42,215 nt of DNA. Source: Ruminiclostridium sp. GTDB taxonomy: Bacteria; Bacillota; Clostridia; Oscillospirales; Ruminococcaceae. The position numbers and the translations under genes are program-made. Position 1 is the first letter of the stretch. Every line of letters starts with the position of its first letter. Below, one piece after another: positions 8,472 through 18,837 of the stretch. The stretch is taken from assembly GCA_017625405.1 (NCBI GenBank), contig JAGALB010000049.1, forward strand, positions 1 through 42,215. Reading direction: 5' to 3'. Below the pieces are notes generated by a model, which saw only the letters and a program-made list of their open reading frames with translations, did not search any database and was not told where the DNA came from.

Positions 8472-10445
8472 TTGAAAAATTATTTCCGTGATTCAGGACT
8501 TGTATTCTCGGTCATTGCTCTGCTTATCGTTTCGGTTGCAATGCTGATTTTCTCCTACACCGCTTCCCTCAAGGCGTTCTGCATCTTTGCTCCGCTGCTT
8601 GTGCTTGCGGCAGGCTTTACCGCCGCAAAGCTCATCTCGGTAACGCAGAAGAACTTTCAGTATTTTGCACGTATTGACGAAGAAATCGAGCAGCTTGAAC
8701 GTTTATCGCTTTACGATATTCCTCTGAGCGTAACTATTGTTGATAACATGAATAAAATTGTGTGGTTCAACAATGAATTCTCCCGCTGTTTTGAAGAAGA
8801 AGCCGTTTACGGCAGCTCAATCGAGGTCATCACAAAGCTCAGCTTTGACAAGCTTATCGGCAAGGAAGGCTATGAAATAAAATACAAGAACTGCTATTAC
8901 AGGGTTTATGCAACCGTTCCCCAGGAAAAGGACGCAAAAGAAGTCTATATGATTTACTTTCAGGATATTACAAAGCTGCGTATACTGGAAATTGAAAAGC
9001 GTATGTCCCAGCCTGTTGTAATGCTGTTCGTCATTGACAGTTACGAGGAAATGTTCGGCGGAAACACGGAAAGTGAAACCGCTAACGTTACCGTACAGAT
9101 TGACAAGCTGCTGGAGGACTTTGTAAACGGCACTTCAGGTATCCTCAAAAAGCACAGCAAGGACCGCTTCTGGGCAGTTGTCGAAGAAAAGCATATACGT
9201 GCACTTATTGAAGAAAAAGTAAGAATACTTGACCAGGTACGTGAAATTCAGGTCAACGACCGCATGAGCGTTACCCTTTCAATCGGTATAGGACGCACTG
9301 CAAAAACAATTGCGGAAAGTGAAGCCTATGCAAAGCAGGCGCTTGATATGGCGCTGGGCAGAGGCGGCGACCAGGCAGCTATCAAGACCGATAACGGCTT
9401 TGAATTCTACGGCGGTGTTTCAATGGGTGTTGAACGTCATACAAAGGTAAAGACACGAATCATTGCAAACTCTCTCATTGAAGCCATCGAAGGTGCGGAC
9501 GACGTATACATAATGGGTCACCGCAACAGCGACCTGGACAGTATAGGCTCTGCAGTAGGTCTTGCCGCTGCTATCAAACGCCTCGGCAAGGATGCATATG
9601 CAGTAATTGACAAAAATACCACACTTTCAATTCAGCTTTATGAGTATCTGAATGAAAAGGATAAATCGGGAATATTCACGACTCCCACACAGGCTATCGA
9701 AAACTTCAAGGAAAACTCTCTGCTGATTATCGTGGATACACATAATCCTCAGATTGTTGACGTTCCCGAGCTTCTTGAAGACGCAAAGAAGCTGGTTATC
9801 ATCGACCACCACAGAAAGATGGTCAACTACATTGATACATCAATGATTTTCCACCACGAGCCTTACGCTTCCAGTGCTTCGGAAATGGTTACCGAGCTTT
9901 TACAGTACTTCGGTGATGCAGGTAAGATTTCATCCTTCCATGCAGAAGCGTTGCTGGCAGGTATCACCCTCGACACAAAGAATTTCACGCTCAGGACAGG
10001 TGTGCGTACCTTTGAAGCGGCAGCCTTCCTCAGAAAGCTGGGTGCTGATACCGTAAATGTAAAGACATTGTTTGCAAGCTCTATAAGCTCCTATAAGCAG
10101 AAGACGGAAATTGTAAGCTCCGCATGGATTTACAAGAACTGCGCTATTGCCGCAACCGACAAGACAACCGAAGAAATGCGTGTTGTTGCAGCTCAGGCGG
10201 CAGATGAACTGCTGGGTGTTGCAGATGTTTCGGCATCCTTTGTTCTCTCAAAGACAGGCAGTGACGAAATCTCAATCAGCGGACGCTCACTGGGTGCTGT
10301 CAACGTTCAGCTTATTGCTGAAACTCTGGGCGGCGGCGGTCATCAGACAATGGCAGGCGCACAGTTCAAAGGACTCAGTCAGGATGAAGTAACAGAAAAG
10401 CTGAAGGCAGCTATCGACAAGTATTACAGCGATTTAAACACATAA
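8472..10445 (+). CDS. gdpP: GdpP-type c-di-AMP phosphodiesterase (DHH/DHHA1)
   Basis: 657 residues from TTG at 8472. AAAGGAG (8457-8463) lies 8 bases upstream, whereas the in-frame GTG at 8463 overlaps that ribosome binding site. Two N-terminal membrane helices (about 8-55) are followed by a PAS-like domain (about 75-150), a degenerate GGDEF domain (about 170-300), and the DHH domain with SDLDSIG near 352, DTHNP near 422 and DHHRK near 445. A DHHA1 domain with GGGGHQ is near 620. It hydrolyses c-di-AMP to pApA and so opposes CdaA. The gene order gdpP-rplI-dnaB is conserved across Firmicutes. Confidence 0.96.
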   Translation: MKNYFRDSGLVFSVIALLIVSVAMLIFSYTASLKAFCIFAPLLVLAAGFTAAKLISVTQKNFQYFARIDEEIEQLERLSLYDIPLSVTIVDNMNKIVWFNNEFSRCFEEEAVYGSSIEVITKLSFDKLIGKEGYEIKYKNCYYRVYATVPQEKDAKEVYMIYFQDITKLRILEIEKRMSQPVVMLFVIDSYEEMFGGNTESETANVTVQIDKLLEDFVNGTSGILKKHSKDRFWAVVEEKHIRALIEEKVRILDQVREIQVNDRMSVTLSIGIGRTAKTIAESEAYAKQALDMALGRGGDQAAIKTDNGFEFYGGVSMGVERHTKVKTRIIANSLIEAIEGADDVYIMGHRNSDLDSIGSAVGLAAAIKRLGKDAYAVIDKNTTLSIQLYEYLNEKDKSGIFTTPTQAIENFKENSLLIIVDTHNPQIVDVPELLEDAKKLVIIDHHRKMVNYIDTSMIFHHEPYASSASEMVTELLQYFGDAGKISSFHAEALLAGITLDTKNFTLRTGVRTFEAAAFLRKLGADTVNVKTLFASSISSYKQKTEIVSSAWIYKNCAIAATDKTTEEMRVVAAQAADELLGVADVSASFVLSKTGSDEISISGRSLGAVNVQLIAETLGGGGHQTMAGAQFKGLSQDEVTEKLKAAIDKYYSDLNT

Positions 10446-10461
10446 GAAAGGAATAAATAAA

Positions 10462-10905
10462 ATGAAAGTTATTTTATTACAGGATGTACAGGGTACAGGA
10501 AAAAAAGGCGAAATCAAGGAAGTAAAGGACGGTTTCGCAAGGAACTGCCTTATAAAGAAGAATCTTGCGGTTGAAGCCACAAACCAGAACCTCAATATTC
10601 TTGACGGTCAGAAGGCTCACGCTCAGCACAAGATTGATACGGATATCGCAAACGCAAAGAAGATTGCCGAAACTATCGAAGGCAAGACATACTCCACAAA
10701 AATCAAGGCAGGCGCAGGCGGAAAGCCTTTCGGCTCCGTTACTGCAAAGGACGTTGCAAAGATGATCAAGGATGCGGAAGGTCTTGATGTGGACAAGAAA
10801 AAAATCGTCTGCAAGGATATAAAGACCTTTGGCGTTCACGAGGTTGAAGCTAAGCTTTACAACGGTGTAAGCGCAAAATTCAAGGTACAGGTTACAGAAC
10901 TTTAA
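10462..10905 (+). CDS. rplI: 50S ribosomal protein L9
   Basis: A 147-residue protein beginning [17 protein letters not shown], the diagnostic L9 N-terminus, with the usual N-terminal rRNA-binding domain, a connecting helix (about 40-75) and a C-terminal domain. It binds 23S rRNA at the base of the L1 stalk and helps keep the reading frame. AGAAAGGAA lies upstream of the ATG. It sits 16 bases after gdpP and 34 bases before dnaB, the standard arrangement. Confidence 0.98.
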   Translation: MKVILLQDVQGTGKKGEIKEVKDGFARNCLIKKNLAVEATNQNLNILDGQKAHAQHKIDTDIANAKKIAETIEGKTYSTKIKAGAGGKPFGSVTAKDVAKMIKDAEGLDVDKKKIVCKDIKTFGVHEVEAKLYNGVSAKFKVQVTEL

Positions 10906-10939
10906 TCCCCTTAATAAAAAAGGGAAAGGAATGATAAAA

Positions 10940-12286
10940 ATGGCGGAATTTGATATTTCCGACGCTAATTTACCCTTTAATATCGACGCTGAGCAGATTA
11001 TTCTCGGCTCACTTATTATTGACCCTCAGCTAATCTCAAAAGTAAGCGACAAGATTACTCCCGACCATTTCCACATCCGCACCCACAGCGGCATCTACGG
11101 AGTTATCAGCAAGCTTTTCGTTTCAGGCGAGGAAATCAATATTGTCAGCGTTATTGAAAACTGCGTAAGACAGAGTATCTTTGATTCAAACGACTCTGCA
11201 AGAACATATATTTTCAAGCTTACCGAAAGCTCTGTTGAAACTTCAAGCATTGAAAGCTATGCACGTATTCTGGAAGAAAAATTCCTGGTGCGTCAGCTGA
11301 TTTTAGCTTCCAAGGATATTTACGACCTTGCGGTTTCCAACACAGAAGAGCCCCAGAAGCTCCTTGACTTTGCGGAAAAGAAAATTTACGACATCCGCAA
11401 CGAAAAGGAAATAAAGGGGCTTCGTCACATCGGACCTATTGTCCGTGACCAGCTGAGAGAGCTTGTACACATCAATGAACATCCCGAAGATGCGAACAAG
11501 AAAGGCCTCAGCTCAGGCTTCCCCTCTCTCGATAAGGTTATTTTCGGTCTTAACCCCTCCGACCTTATTCTGATTGCGGCTCGTCCCGCTATGGGTAAAA
11601 CCTCCTTTGCAATGAATATTGCGGTAAACGCCGCACGCATCAACAAGGGCAAGAAGGTTGCTGTTTTCAGCCTTGAAATGTCCTGTGAACAGCTTGTTGC
11701 ACGTATGCTTTCCTCCGAAGGACGTATCTCCTCCGACCAGCTGAGAACAGGCAGATTTGAAAAATCCCAGTGGCGTGGCATTCATGAAGCGGCAGAAATG
11801 CTCAACCAGATTGAGCTTTTCATTGACGACACCGCAAGCATCACCATCGGTGAAATGAAGGCAAAGCTCCGTCGTGTGGAAAACCTTGGCCTTGTGGTAA
11901 TCGACTACTTACAGCTTATGTCTACCAACCGCAAGGACGGAAACCGTGTAAACGAAATTTCCGAAATCACACGAAACCTGAAAATTCTCGCAAAAGAACT
12001 GAGCGTTCCTGTTATCACGCTTTCACAGCTCTCCCGTGGTCCCGAATCCAGAACGGATAAACGACCCATGCTGTCTGACCTGCGTGAATCGGGTTCTATC
12101 GAGCAGGACGCAGATATCGTTCTCTTCCTTTACCGAGATGTTTACTATACTAAGAATGAAGAAAACATGGAAACCTCGGAATGTATCGTCGCAAAGAACC
12201 GTCACGGTGAAACCAGAACTGTAAACTTACGCTTTGACGGTCAGTTCACACGCTTCAGCGATCTGGAGACACGCTATGGTGAATAA
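10940..12286 (+). CDS. dnaB: Replicative DNA helicase DnaB
   Basis: 448 residues from ATG at 10940; AAAGGA lies 9 bases upstream, while the in-frame ATG at 10931 directly abuts that site. The N-terminal helical domain (FNIDAEQIILGSLI) interacts with primase. The RecA-like domain has Walker A ARPAMGKTS near residue 217, Walker B VVIDYLQLM and the later SQLSRGPE and SDLRESGSIEQDAD motifs. It is the hexameric helicase of the chromosomal replisome. The end overlaps the start of tilS by 11 bases. Confidence 0.98.
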   Translation: MAEFDISDANLPFNIDAEQIILGSLIIDPQLISKVSDKITPDHFHIRTHSGIYGVISKLFVSGEEINIVSVIENCVRQSIFDSNDSARTYIFKLTESSVETSSIESYARILEEKFLVRQLILASKDIYDLAVSNTEEPQKLLDFAEKKIYDIRNEKEIKGLRHIGPIVRDQLRELVHINEHPEDANKKGLSSGFPSLDKVIFGLNPSDLILIAARPAMGKTSFAMNIAVNAARINKGKKVAVFSLEMSCEQLVARMLSSEGRISSDQLRTGRFEKSQWRGIHEAAEMLNQIELFIDDTASITIGEMKAKLRRVENLGLVVIDYLQLMSTNRKDGNRVNEISEITRNLKILAKELSVPVITLSQLSRGPESRTDKRPMLSDLRESGSIEQDADIVLFLYRDVYYTKNEENMETSECIVAKNRHGETRTVNLRFDGQFTRFSDLETRYGE

Positions 12287-13241
12287 AATCACAGATACCA
12301 TTGAACGCTACTGTATGATCGGAAAAGGCGACACCGTGGTTGTGGCGTTAAGCGGCGGAGCAGACAGTATGGCTTTGCTTCATTCGCTGTTTTCGCTGAA
12401 AGACGACCTGGGAATTACGGTTCATGCCTGCCATATCAACCATAACCTCAGAGGCAAGGAAAGCGACCGTGATGAACAGTTTGTCCGTGATTTCTGCAAC
12501 AGCAACTCAATACCTCTTACGGTATACAGTCTTGATATAAAGACGGACAAGCACGAAAGTCTTGAAGAACGTGCACGCAAAATGCGTTATGAATGCTTTG
12601 AAAAGCTGTGCGGAAGTCTTGCTTCGGCAAAGCTTGCAACTGCACACACCGCTTCCGATAACGCAGAAACGGTTTTTCTCAACATTCTCCGTGGCACAGG
12701 CACAAAAGGTCTTGGCGGTATTCCCCCTGTACGTGGAAATATCATCCGTCCCCTGATACGCTGTACCAGAGAAGATATTGAACAATACTGCAGTGAAAAT
12801 AAGCTGACTTTTGTTACCGACAGTTCAAATCTTACAGATGAATACACCCGCAACAGGCTCAGACACAGACTTATTCCTCTTTTGCAGGAATTCAACCCTT
12901 CCTTGTTTGAAGCAGTTTCAAGAATGACCTCGGCCGTGTATGACGATAATATGCTGCTGGAGGAAATTGCGGCTGATGCAAGAAAGGGCGCAGAAACCGA
13001 TAACGGTTTTTCCTGCGAAAAGCTCTCTTTGCTGAAACGCCCTGTGCTTTGCAGAGTGGTTTCAGGTATACTTTCCGAAAACGGAATCGAGCCCAGCACT
13101 CTGAGAATCAACGAATGTGTTCAGATAATCCTTGAGAAAAAGGGAAAAATCAATCTTTGCCGCAATAAATTTGCGGTTGTGAGAAAAAAAGTATTCAGAA
13201 TTACTTACGAGGAACAACAGTTTCGTCGTAAAACCACTTAA
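12276..13241 (+). CDS. tilS: tRNA(Ile)-lysidine synthase TilS (short form)
   Basis: 321 residues from ATG at 12276, overlapping dnaB by 11 bases; an upstream in-frame ATG at 12234 lies inside dnaB and is less likely. The PP-loop ATP site VALSGGADSMALLHS is at about residues 20-34, followed by the CHINHNLRG and LEERARKMRY motifs. It changes C34 of the AUA-reading tRNA(Ile) to lysidine, using ATP and lysine. It is shorter than the common form of about 430-460 residues: the C-terminal tRNA-binding part is reduced to about 80 residues ending in a basic tail. tilS-hpt-ftsH is a widely conserved order. Confidence 0.94.
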   Translation: MVNKITDTIERYCMIGKGDTVVVALSGGADSMALLHSLFSLKDDLGITVHACHINHNLRGKESDRDEQFVRDFCNSNSIPLTVYSLDIKTDKHESLEERARKMRYECFEKLCGSLASAKLATAHTASDNAETVFLNILRGTGTKGLGGIPPVRGNIIRPLIRCTREDIEQYCSENKLTFVTDSSNLTDEYTRNRLRHRLIPLLQEFNPSLFEAVSRMTSAVYDDNMLLEEIAADARKGAETDNGFSCEKLSLLKRPVLCRVVSGILSENGIEPSTLRINECVQIILEKKGKINLCRNKFAVVRKKVFRITYEEQQFRRKTT

Positions 13242-13268
13242 TTTTCAGATAATGTACAATTTTCAGCA

Positions 13269-13297
13269 TTGATTTTATGATGAAAATATGATATAAT
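13269..13297 (+). promoter_or_regulatory. Promoter of hpt
   Basis: TTGATT (13269-13274), a 17-base spacer and TATAAT (13292-13297), about 47 bases upstream of the hpt start in the 102-base gap after tilS. Confidence 0.75.
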
Positions 13298-13343
13298 ATC
13301 ATTTATTGCTGGCATCCTATACAGCTGAAAGGATAATTACCAA

Positions 13344-13883
13344 ATGAATAAGGATATTGAAAGAATATTACACAGCGAAGAAGATATAAAGGCCGCCGTA
13401 AAACAGATCGGTACACAGATTACCGCTGATTATGCAGGAAAAGCACCCCTGCTTGTAGGCATTCTCAAGGGCTCGGTTGTTTTTATGGCTGACCTTATGA
13501 GAGAAATTGACCTGAACTGTGATATAGACTTCATGGTTGCAAAATCTTACGGAAACGCTGCTGTTTCTTCGGGAAATGTTAAAATCATCAAGGATCTTGA
13601 TACAGATGTTACAGGTCGCGACCTTATTATTGTTGAGGATATTCTCGACAGTGCACGTACCCTTTACTCTGTAAGAAATTATCTTATGCAGAAGAATCCT
13701 GCTTCTGTAAAAATCTGCACCCTTCTCGACAAGAAGGTTGAACGTGCATTTGATCTTAAGGCAGATTATAAATGCTTCGACATCGAAAACGAATTTGTAG
13801 TAGGTTACGGTCTTGACTATGCGGAAAAGTACCGTTGCCTTCCCTATGTAGGCGTACTCAAGCGTGAGGTTTACGAAAAGTAA
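13344..13883 (+). CDS. hpt: Hypoxanthine phosphoribosyltransferase
   Basis: A 179-residue purine salvage enzyme joining hypoxanthine or guanine to PRPP. It has the [13 protein letters not shown] stretch and the PRPP loop [15 protein letters not shown] near residues 93-107. In most family members the loop reads ED(I/V)(I/L)D(S/T)GxT; here the glycine position is alanine, a mild deviation. AAAGGATAA lies upstream of the ATG. It is placed between tilS and ftsH as in Bacillus and many clostridia. Confidence 0.95.
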   Translation: MNKDIERILHSEEDIKAAVKQIGTQITADYAGKAPLLVGILKGSVVFMADLMREIDLNCDIDFMVAKSYGNAAVSSGNVKIIKDLDTDVTGRDLIIVEDILDSARTLYSVRNYLMQKNPASVKICTLLDKKVERAFDLKADYKCFDIENEFVVGYGLDYAEKYRCLPYVGVLKREVYEK

Positions 13884-13938
13884 CCCACCATAAGATATAA
13901 AATAAAATGTTATGAGGAACAATGAAAGGTGGTCATAA

Positions 13939-15900
13939 ATGAACTCCAATAAATTCAAAAGCTCAATAATTTATCTGCTTATCATCATTCTGCTTGTGGG
14001 TGGATTTATCGGTATTCTTCAGGTTGTAGGCGGTATGCAGCAGCCCGAAGGACAGACAGATAAAATTGAACGTGACTTCAAGAATATGAAAACCGTACCC
14101 GTTGAAACCTATTCTTCAGTTCTCAACGATTTTGACAACTTTATAGTTGAAGAATACTATCTGGATCTGGGTTCAGGTTATCTTCACTATTACAAGAAGG
14201 GCGAGCCCAACACACAGTATTACTGCAATGTCCCCAATGTTTCGCTTTTTGTAAGCGATGTTGAAGATTACAGAACAGAATACAACCAGCGTAACCCCGA
14301 CGCACTTCTTCGTGTAAACTACAAGAAGATTTCAGATAACACATTCTTAAGCTTTGTACCTTACATCATCCTGGTTGCTATCATGCTGGTCATGACCTTC
14401 GTTTTCATGCGTCAGACCACAGGCGGCGGAAAAATGTCCCAGTTCTCAAGGGCGAATGTCCGTCAGGCAAACGGCAAGAAAATCACTTTTGCCGATGTTG
14501 CAGGTGCAGATGAAGAAAAGCAGGAGCTTGAAGAAATTGTTGACTTTATGAAAAACCCCAAGAAATATCAGGACCTTGGTGCAAGAATTCCCAAGGGCGT
14601 ACTTCTCGTGGGTCCTCCCGGTACAGGTAAAACCTTACTTGCAAAGGCTGTTGCAGGCGAAGCAAACGTTCCCTTCTTCTCCATCAGCGGCTCTGATTTC
14701 GTGGAAATGTTCGTAGGTGTCGGCGCTTCACGTGTACGTGACCTTTTTGATCAGGCAAAGAAGCATACTCCTTCAATTATCTTTATTGATGAAATCGACG
14801 CAGTAGGTCGTCAGAGAGGCGCAGGTCTCGGCGGCGGTCACGATGAACGTGAACAGACACTTAACCAGCTGCTTGTTGAAATGGACGGTTTTACAGATAA
14901 CCAGAACATCATTGTTATGGCTGCAACAAACCGTCGTGATATCCTCGACCCCGCACTTTTACGTCCCGGTCGTTTCGACAGACAGATTACCGTAAACTAT
15001 CCCGACGTAAAGGGCAGAGAGGAAATCCTCAGAGTTCACGCAAGAAACAAGCATCTTGCTCCCGATGTTGACCTTAACGTAATCGCAAAGACAACCCAGT
15101 ACTTTACAGGTGCAGACCTGGAAAACCTGCTTAATGAAGCTGCCCTGCTGGCTGCAAGAAACAACCGCAAGGCAATTATCGAGCACGATATTGAAGAGGC
15201 TACCCTCAAGGTTATTGCAGGTCCCGAAAAGAAATCCCACATCATCACAGACCGTGACAGACGAATCACAGCTTACCACGAGGCAGGTCATGCAGTTGCA
15301 GCATATTACCTCCCCGAATGCGAGCGTGTTCATCAGGTTACAACAATTCAGCGTGGTCAGGCAGCAGGTCTTACCGTATGCCGTCCCGAAACTGATGACA
15401 ATCATGTTACAAAGGGCAAGATGTACCAGAACATTGTTATGACAATGGGCGGTCGTGTTGCAGAAGCAATCACCTTTGACGATGTATGCACAGGTGCAAG
15501 CGGTGATATTGAGCAGGCTACAAAGCGTGCAAGAGCTATGGTTACACAGTACGGCTTCTCCGAAAAGCTGGGTCCTGTGCTTTATGGCAGCGATAGCAAC
15601 GAGGTATTCCTCGGCAAGGATTACGGCCACACAGCACAGTACAGTGAAGAAACACTTAACCTTATCGACAGTGAAATCAAGGCTATTATCACAAAGGCTT
15701 ATGATGAATGTAAGGCTCTTCTCACCGAGCACAATGACAAACTGGTTGAAGTTGCCGAATATCTTATCGAAAAGGAAAAAATCAGCGGCGACGACTTTGA
15801 AAAGCTTATGAAGGGTGAACTTATCGTCAACAGCGAACCCGAGGCTGTAAGCGAAGAAATCAAGACTGAAGAATCCACCGATAATGGTGAAGAAATCTGA
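13939..15900 (+). CDS. ftsH: ATP-dependent zinc metalloprotease FtsH
   Basis: A 653-residue membrane AAA protease that degrades misfolded or regulated membrane and cytosolic proteins. Membrane helix 1 is at about residues 9-30, an extracytoplasmic loop of about 100 residues follows, and helix 2 is at about 135-157. Walker A GPPGTGKT is near 225, Walker [12 protein letters not shown] follows, then the second region of homology with RPGRFDRQI. The zinc motif HEAGH is near 447, with a third ligand Asp in the ATKRARAM helix region. The acidic tail is rich in Glu. AAAGGTGG lies upstream of the ATG. A strong terminator follows. Confidence 0.98.
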   Translation: MNSNKFKSSIIYLLIIILLVGGFIGILQVVGGMQQPEGQTDKIERDFKNMKTVPVETYSSVLNDFDNFIVEEYYLDLGSGYLHYYKKGEPNTQYYCNVPNVSLFVSDVEDYRTEYNQRNPDALLRVNYKKISDNTFLSFVPYIILVAIMLVMTFVFMRQTTGGGKMSQFSRANVRQANGKKITFADVAGADEEKQELEEIVDFMKNPKKYQDLGARIPKGVLLVGPPGTGKTLLAKAVAGEANVPFFSISGSDFVEMFVGVGASRVRDLFDQAKKHTPSIIFIDEIDAVGRQRGAGLGGGHDEREQTLNQLLVEMDGFTDNQNIIVMAATNRRDILDPALLRPGRFDRQITVNYPDVKGREEILRVHARNKHLAPDVDLNVIAKTTQYFTGADLENLLNEAALLAARNNRKAIIEHDIEEATLKVIAGPEKKSHIITDRDRRITAYHEAGHAVAAYYLPECERVHQVTTIQRGQAAGLTVCRPETDDNHVTKGKMYQNIVMTMGGRVAEAITFDDVCTGASGDIEQATKRARAMVTQYGFSEKLGPVLYGSDSNEVFLGKDYGHTAQYSEETLNLIDSEIKAIITKAYDECKALLTEHNDKLVEVAEYLIEKEKISGDDFEKLMKGELIVNSEPEAVSEEIKTEESTDNGEEI

Positions 15901-15930
15901 AACCATAACGCATAATATGAGATAAACCTG

Positions 15931-15967
15931 AATGCACAGGTCCGTAAACGGACCTGTGCATTTTTTG
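15931..15967 (+). terminator. Intrinsic terminator after ftsH
   Basis: Perfect 14-bp stem AATGCACAGGTCCG (15931-15944) with its complement at 15949-15962, loop TAAA, then a T-run. Confidence 0.95.
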
Positions 15968-16074
15968 TTTCAACCAGAATGTTAAGATTTTTCCATAAAG
16001 TGCAAATAAAAACACAGTTTATTCAAGGAGATTACAAAAATAACAAACAGGTGATGTAAAGATTATGATAAATA

Positions 16075-16111
16075 TGTTATTTTTTAATTACCGAAATAAA
16101 TTCAGAAAGGA
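16075..16111 (+). promoter_or_regulatory. Promoter -10 and leader shared with the surface-protein gene at 18216
   Basis: Extended -10 TGtTATTTT (16075-16083), a 3-base gap, then a 25-base leader (16087-16111) ending in AGAAAGGA. The 25 bases are identical to the reverse complement of 18838-18862, which has the same spacing to its own extended -10. No clear -35 is seen. Confidence 0.6.
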
Positions 16112-16120
16112 TCAGAATAT

Positions 16121-17527
16121 ATGAATAATAAAAGATTAGTATCATCAACACTTGCACTTATTACATTATTAAGCACCGCTTCCTGTGCACAGAGCGGCGA
16201 AAGAAGCGAAACAACACAGCCTGCACTTACCGCAGCTTCCACAACAACCACAACGGCTGCTGCTACACTCGCTGAAGAAGATAAGCAGGCACTTGCAGAA
16301 GTTGAAACAACTTTTGACAAGCTGGAAAACGGCACTATAAAGTTCCTTTCCTCCTGGGATATCAACCCCGCTGACGGCAAGCCCAAGCAGGTTTCCCTGG
16401 AAATGTTCGAAACAAACTACGGCGGCAAGATTGAATATGTTCCCTGCACATGGGAAACACGTTATGAAGCACTCGGTAAGATGATTGCCGCAGGTGATTC
16501 TCCCGATATGTTCAGCGCAGGCGACCTTGACTGCTTCCCTCAGGGTGCGGCAAGCAAGATGTTCTTACCTCTTGATGATTATGTTGATTTTGATTCTGAG
16601 CTCTGGGCTCCTATGAAGGAAGTAAACGATCAGTTCGTTTTCCAGGGTAAGCACTATGTAGGTGCAACAAGCACAGACGCAGGCGTTGTAATGATTTACA
16701 ACCAGAAGACAATCGAAGAAAACGGTCTTGCAGACCCCGCTGAACTTCTTGAAGAAGGCAACTGGAACTGGGATACATTCTATGATATGATGATCGGTTT
16801 CTGCGACAGAACAAACGAAAAATTCGCTATTGACGGCTGGTGGTTCGAAGGCGCTATTTCCCTTACAACAGGTGTTCCTTATGTAGGAATGAAGGACGGT
16901 AAGGTTGTTCAGAATCTCGACGATCCTATGATCGAACATGTACAGCGCTTCATGCTCAACATGAAGAAGCAGGACTTACCTTTCCCCAAGTCTGAATACG
17001 GCTGGCAGATTCATCCCGAAAATATCGGCAACGGCAAAACTCTCTTCTACCCCTGCGGTATCTGGGCATTATACGTAACAGATCTTTCCGATTTCGGCGA
17101 AATGGAAGACATCAGATTCGTTCCCATGCCTGCATGTCCTTATGCTGACAAGCACTACCTCCCCACTGCTATCAACGGTTTCACTCTCTGTTCCGGCGCT
17201 AAGAATCCCGAAGGCGTTGCAGCTTACCTCGACTGCCTTATGATCTGTCGTGAAAACGAAGTTGCTACAAAGATCGAAAAGGATCAGATCTTCGAAGATT
17301 ACCAGTGGACTGATACAATGTACGATATGCTTCTCAAGACAAGAGAAATGACAGAACAGGCTCCTGTAATTGAATTCTACACAGCAGTAAATGATACTGT
17401 AAATGACCTTGTAAACAACCCCATGAAGGAAACCTACAACGCAGGTATTTCCTGGACTGAAACAAAGGAATCCATCAAGATGGCTCTTCAGGCAGAGCTT
17501 GATTCCTTCAACACTAAGCTTGATTAA
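16121..17527 (+). CDS. Extracellular sugar-binding lipoprotein (ABC family 1 solute-binding protein)
   Basis: 468 residues. A lipoprotein signal ends in the lipobox STASC (Cys22), and a Thr/Ala-rich linker (about 30-60) precedes the mature domain. The mature domain has the family-1 solute-binding layout, with DSPDMFSAGDLD and the FYPCGIWALYV and LPTAINGFTLC regions. It probably captures oligosaccharides for an ABC importer. No permease or ATPase gene is next to it; a terminator follows immediately, so it is an orphan that must work with a transporter encoded elsewhere. AGAAAGGA lies upstream of the ATG, within a leader duplicated at 18838-18862. Confidence 0.9.
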   Translation: MNNKRLVSSTLALITLLSTASCAQSGERSETTQPALTAASTTTTTAAATLAEEDKQALAEVETTFDKLENGTIKFLSSWDINPADGKPKQVSLEMFETNYGGKIEYVPCTWETRYEALGKMIAAGDSPDMFSAGDLDCFPQGAASKMFLPLDDYVDFDSELWAPMKEVNDQFVFQGKHYVGATSTDAGVVMIYNQKTIEENGLADPAELLEEGNWNWDTFYDMMIGFCDRTNEKFAIDGWWFEGAISLTTGVPYVGMKDGKVVQNLDDPMIEHVQRFMLNMKKQDLPFPKSEYGWQIHPENIGNGKTLFYPCGIWALYVTDLSDFGEMEDIRFVPMPACPYADKHYLPTAINGFTLCSGAKNPEGVAAYLDCLMICRENEVATKIEKDQIFEDYQWTDTMYDMLLKTREMTEQAPVIEFYTAVNDTVNDLVNNPMKETYNAGISWTETKESIKMALQAELDSFNTKLD

Positions 17528-17559
17528 ACTTTTTGAGTTTCTTCATATCTCTCCTTTTT

Positions 17560-17589
17560 GCAGCTCAGCATCGCTGAGCTGCTTTTTTT
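17560..17589 (+). terminator. Intrinsic terminator after the sugar-binding lipoprotein
   Basis: Perfect 10-bp stem GCAGCTCAGC/GCTGAGCTGC (17560-17569, 17573-17582), loop ATC, then seven T. Confidence 0.95.
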
Positions 17590-17590
17590 C

Positions 17591-17619
17591 TTGACCTGAT
17601 AACAAAAGCGTGGTATAAT
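17591..17619 (+). promoter_or_regulatory. Promoter of the small membrane protein gene
   Basis: TTGACC (17591-17596), a 17-base spacer and TATAAT (17614-17619), starting one base after the T-run of the preceding terminator. Confidence 0.85.
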
Positions 17620-17650
17620 TAATGCATAATCAGAAGAAAGAGGAATGAAA

Positions 17651-18148
17651 ATGCTACTTGCTGTTCAGTGCATCGTATGCTGTATAATTTTCACACTTAT
17701 AATACTTCCTGCCCAGTACAGAAATCCGCTGGTCATGCTCGCATCCTACCCTCCTGCAGTAATCAGACGTGTAAAGGAGCTTCCACAATACAATGGGTAT
17801 GCCGACAGTACGCAAAAGAAGCACATCGCAAAGAAAATCACAGGCGCTGTGTTTTTATCCGCCGTTTTTGCTGCTGTTGCATTCTTTTCAGACAAGAGAG
17901 ATTTCATTTCCGCTTTTATCCACGTATTTATAATTATTTCATCTATAAACATCTACGATTTACTGATTCTTGACTGGGGTGTTTTCTGCCATAGCAAAAA
18001 ACTGAGAATCAAAGGCACAGAGGATATGGATGAAGCATATACAGACCGTCTGTTTCATCTAAGGGGAGCACTCATAGGTGAAATCATAGCAGTGATTGTA
18101 GCGCTTATATCGGGCGGTATGATATGCCTTATTGAAACTATCTTTTAA
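17651..18148 (+). CDS. Small integral membrane protein of unknown function
   Basis: 165 residues from ATG at 17651; AAAGAGGA ends 6 bases upstream, while the in-frame ATG at 17645 touches it. Four hydrophobic segments are visible at about residues 3-20, 68-83, 90-113 and 142-163, with a basic cytosolic loop between the first two (RRVKELPQY) and an acidic loop (GTEDMDEAYTD) before the last. The family is not recognised. It has its own promoter and shares a bidirectional terminator with the converging surface-protein gene, so it is probably monocistronic. Confidence 0.75.
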   Translation: MLLAVQCIVCCIIFTLIILPAQYRNPLVMLASYPPAVIRRVKELPQYNGYADSTQKKHIAKKITGAVFLSAVFAAVAFFSDKRDFISAFIHVFIIISSINIYDLLILDWGVFCHSKKLRIKGTEDMDEAYTDRLFHLRGALIGEIIAVIVALISGGMICLIETIF

Positions 18149-18160
18149 TAATAAAAAAGA

Positions 18161-18187
18161 AAAGCAAAGGCGAGTCGCCTTTGCTTT
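18161..18187. terminator. Bidirectional terminator between converging genes
   Basis: Stem AAAGCAAAGGC (18161-18171) with GCCTTTGCTTT (18177-18187), loop GAGTC. It is flanked by an A-rich tract on the left and a T-rich tract on the right, so it can stop transcripts from both sides. Confidence 0.9.
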
Positions 18188-18215
18188 CCGTTTTTATTAT
18201 TTAATTTACAGTTGC

Positions 18216-18827
18216 TTACTTTCTTTTCTTTGTAACTGCTACTGCAGCTGCACTTAATGCAAAACCGAGACCGCTGAGGCCAACGCCTGTTGTGGGGTTA
18301 TCAGAACCACCCTTGGGTGCTTCAGGTGCAGCTTCGGGTGCAGCTTCGGGTGCAGCTTCAGGTGCAGCTTCGGGAAGAGTTTCATCATTGGAAACTGTAA
18401 GTTCGCCGAGTGTAATGCCGTGACCCATGAATGCAAGACCTGCAATCTGGATGTGTTCAATCTGATCAGCGGGGAAGCAGAACTTGATTTCTGTACCGTC
18501 AACGGGAACTACATAAGAGCTGCCGTCTTCGGAAGGTGTAAGACCCTTGATGTTTTCAACTAAAGGCCAGCCTGCGTCATTGATCATGGGCTTGATTACC
18601 CAGTATTCGTGACCAGGCATATCAGCAAGAGAAGGATCAGCAGTGTATGTGATTGTGATTACGGAATCTTCGGTAATTCCTTCAAATTCACTGCCGGGAA
18701 CAGTTGTGCTGATGCTCCAGCCTGTCTTTAAATCCTTGTTGAGTTCGTAAGCGGACGCACTTACTGCGAATGTTGCCACTGCAACTGCTGCTGCAGCGAT
18801 TACGGATAATACTTTTCTGATTTTCAT
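18216..18827 (-). CDS. Secreted surface protein with NPTTG sorting signal and PEAA repeats
   Basis: 203 residues from ATG at 18827 (AAAGGAA 9 bases upstream; a longer in-frame start at 18875 lacks support). A Sec signal peptide (about 1-26, ending SASA) is followed by a beta-rich domain of about 115 residues resembling bacterial carbohydrate-binding or cellulose-associated modules. Then come PEAA repeats (about 152-172) and a C-terminal sorting signal: NPTTG, a hydrophobic stretch and a KKRK tail. It is likely anchored to the wall by a sortase. Binding of plant glycans is inferred from the neighbours (GH5, GH16, sugar-binding lipoprotein) and a shared promoter leader. Confidence 0.8.
   Translation of the reverse strand: MKIRKVLSVIAAAAVAVATFAVSASAYELNKDLKTGWSISTTVPGSEFEGITEDSVITITYTADPSLADMPGHEYWVIKPMINDAGWPLVENIKGLTPSEDGSSYVVPVDGTEIKFCFPADQIEHIQIAGLAFMGHGITLGELTVSNDETLPEAAPEAAPEAAPEAAPEAPKGGSDNPTTGVGLSGLGFALSAAAVAVTKKRK
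18325..18372 (-). repeat. Four 12-bp tandem repeats encoding the PEAA linker
   Basis: Units starting at 18325, 18337, 18349 and 18361 read GGTGCAGCTTC(G/A), encoding Pro-Glu-Ala-Ala on the minus strand. The repeat number may vary between strains by slippage without breaking the frame. Confidence 0.85.
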
Positions 18828-18837
18828 AATGAGTAAT

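Noticed and set aside
12587-13111. A 174-codon minus-strand frame
   Set aside because: It is antisense to tilS; no supporting signals.
13368-13958. A 196-codon minus-strand frame
   Set aside because: It is antisense to hpt with no start signal or recognisable family.
14959-15906. A 315-codon open frame on the minus strand opposite ftsH
   Set aside because: It is fully antisense to conserved AAA/protease sequence, is Cys/Val-rich and protein-unlike, and has no ribosome binding site; a codon-bias shadow.
18325-18372. Short regular repeats as a possible CRISPR
   Set aside because: The 12-bp units are contiguous with no spacers and encode the PEAA linker in frame.
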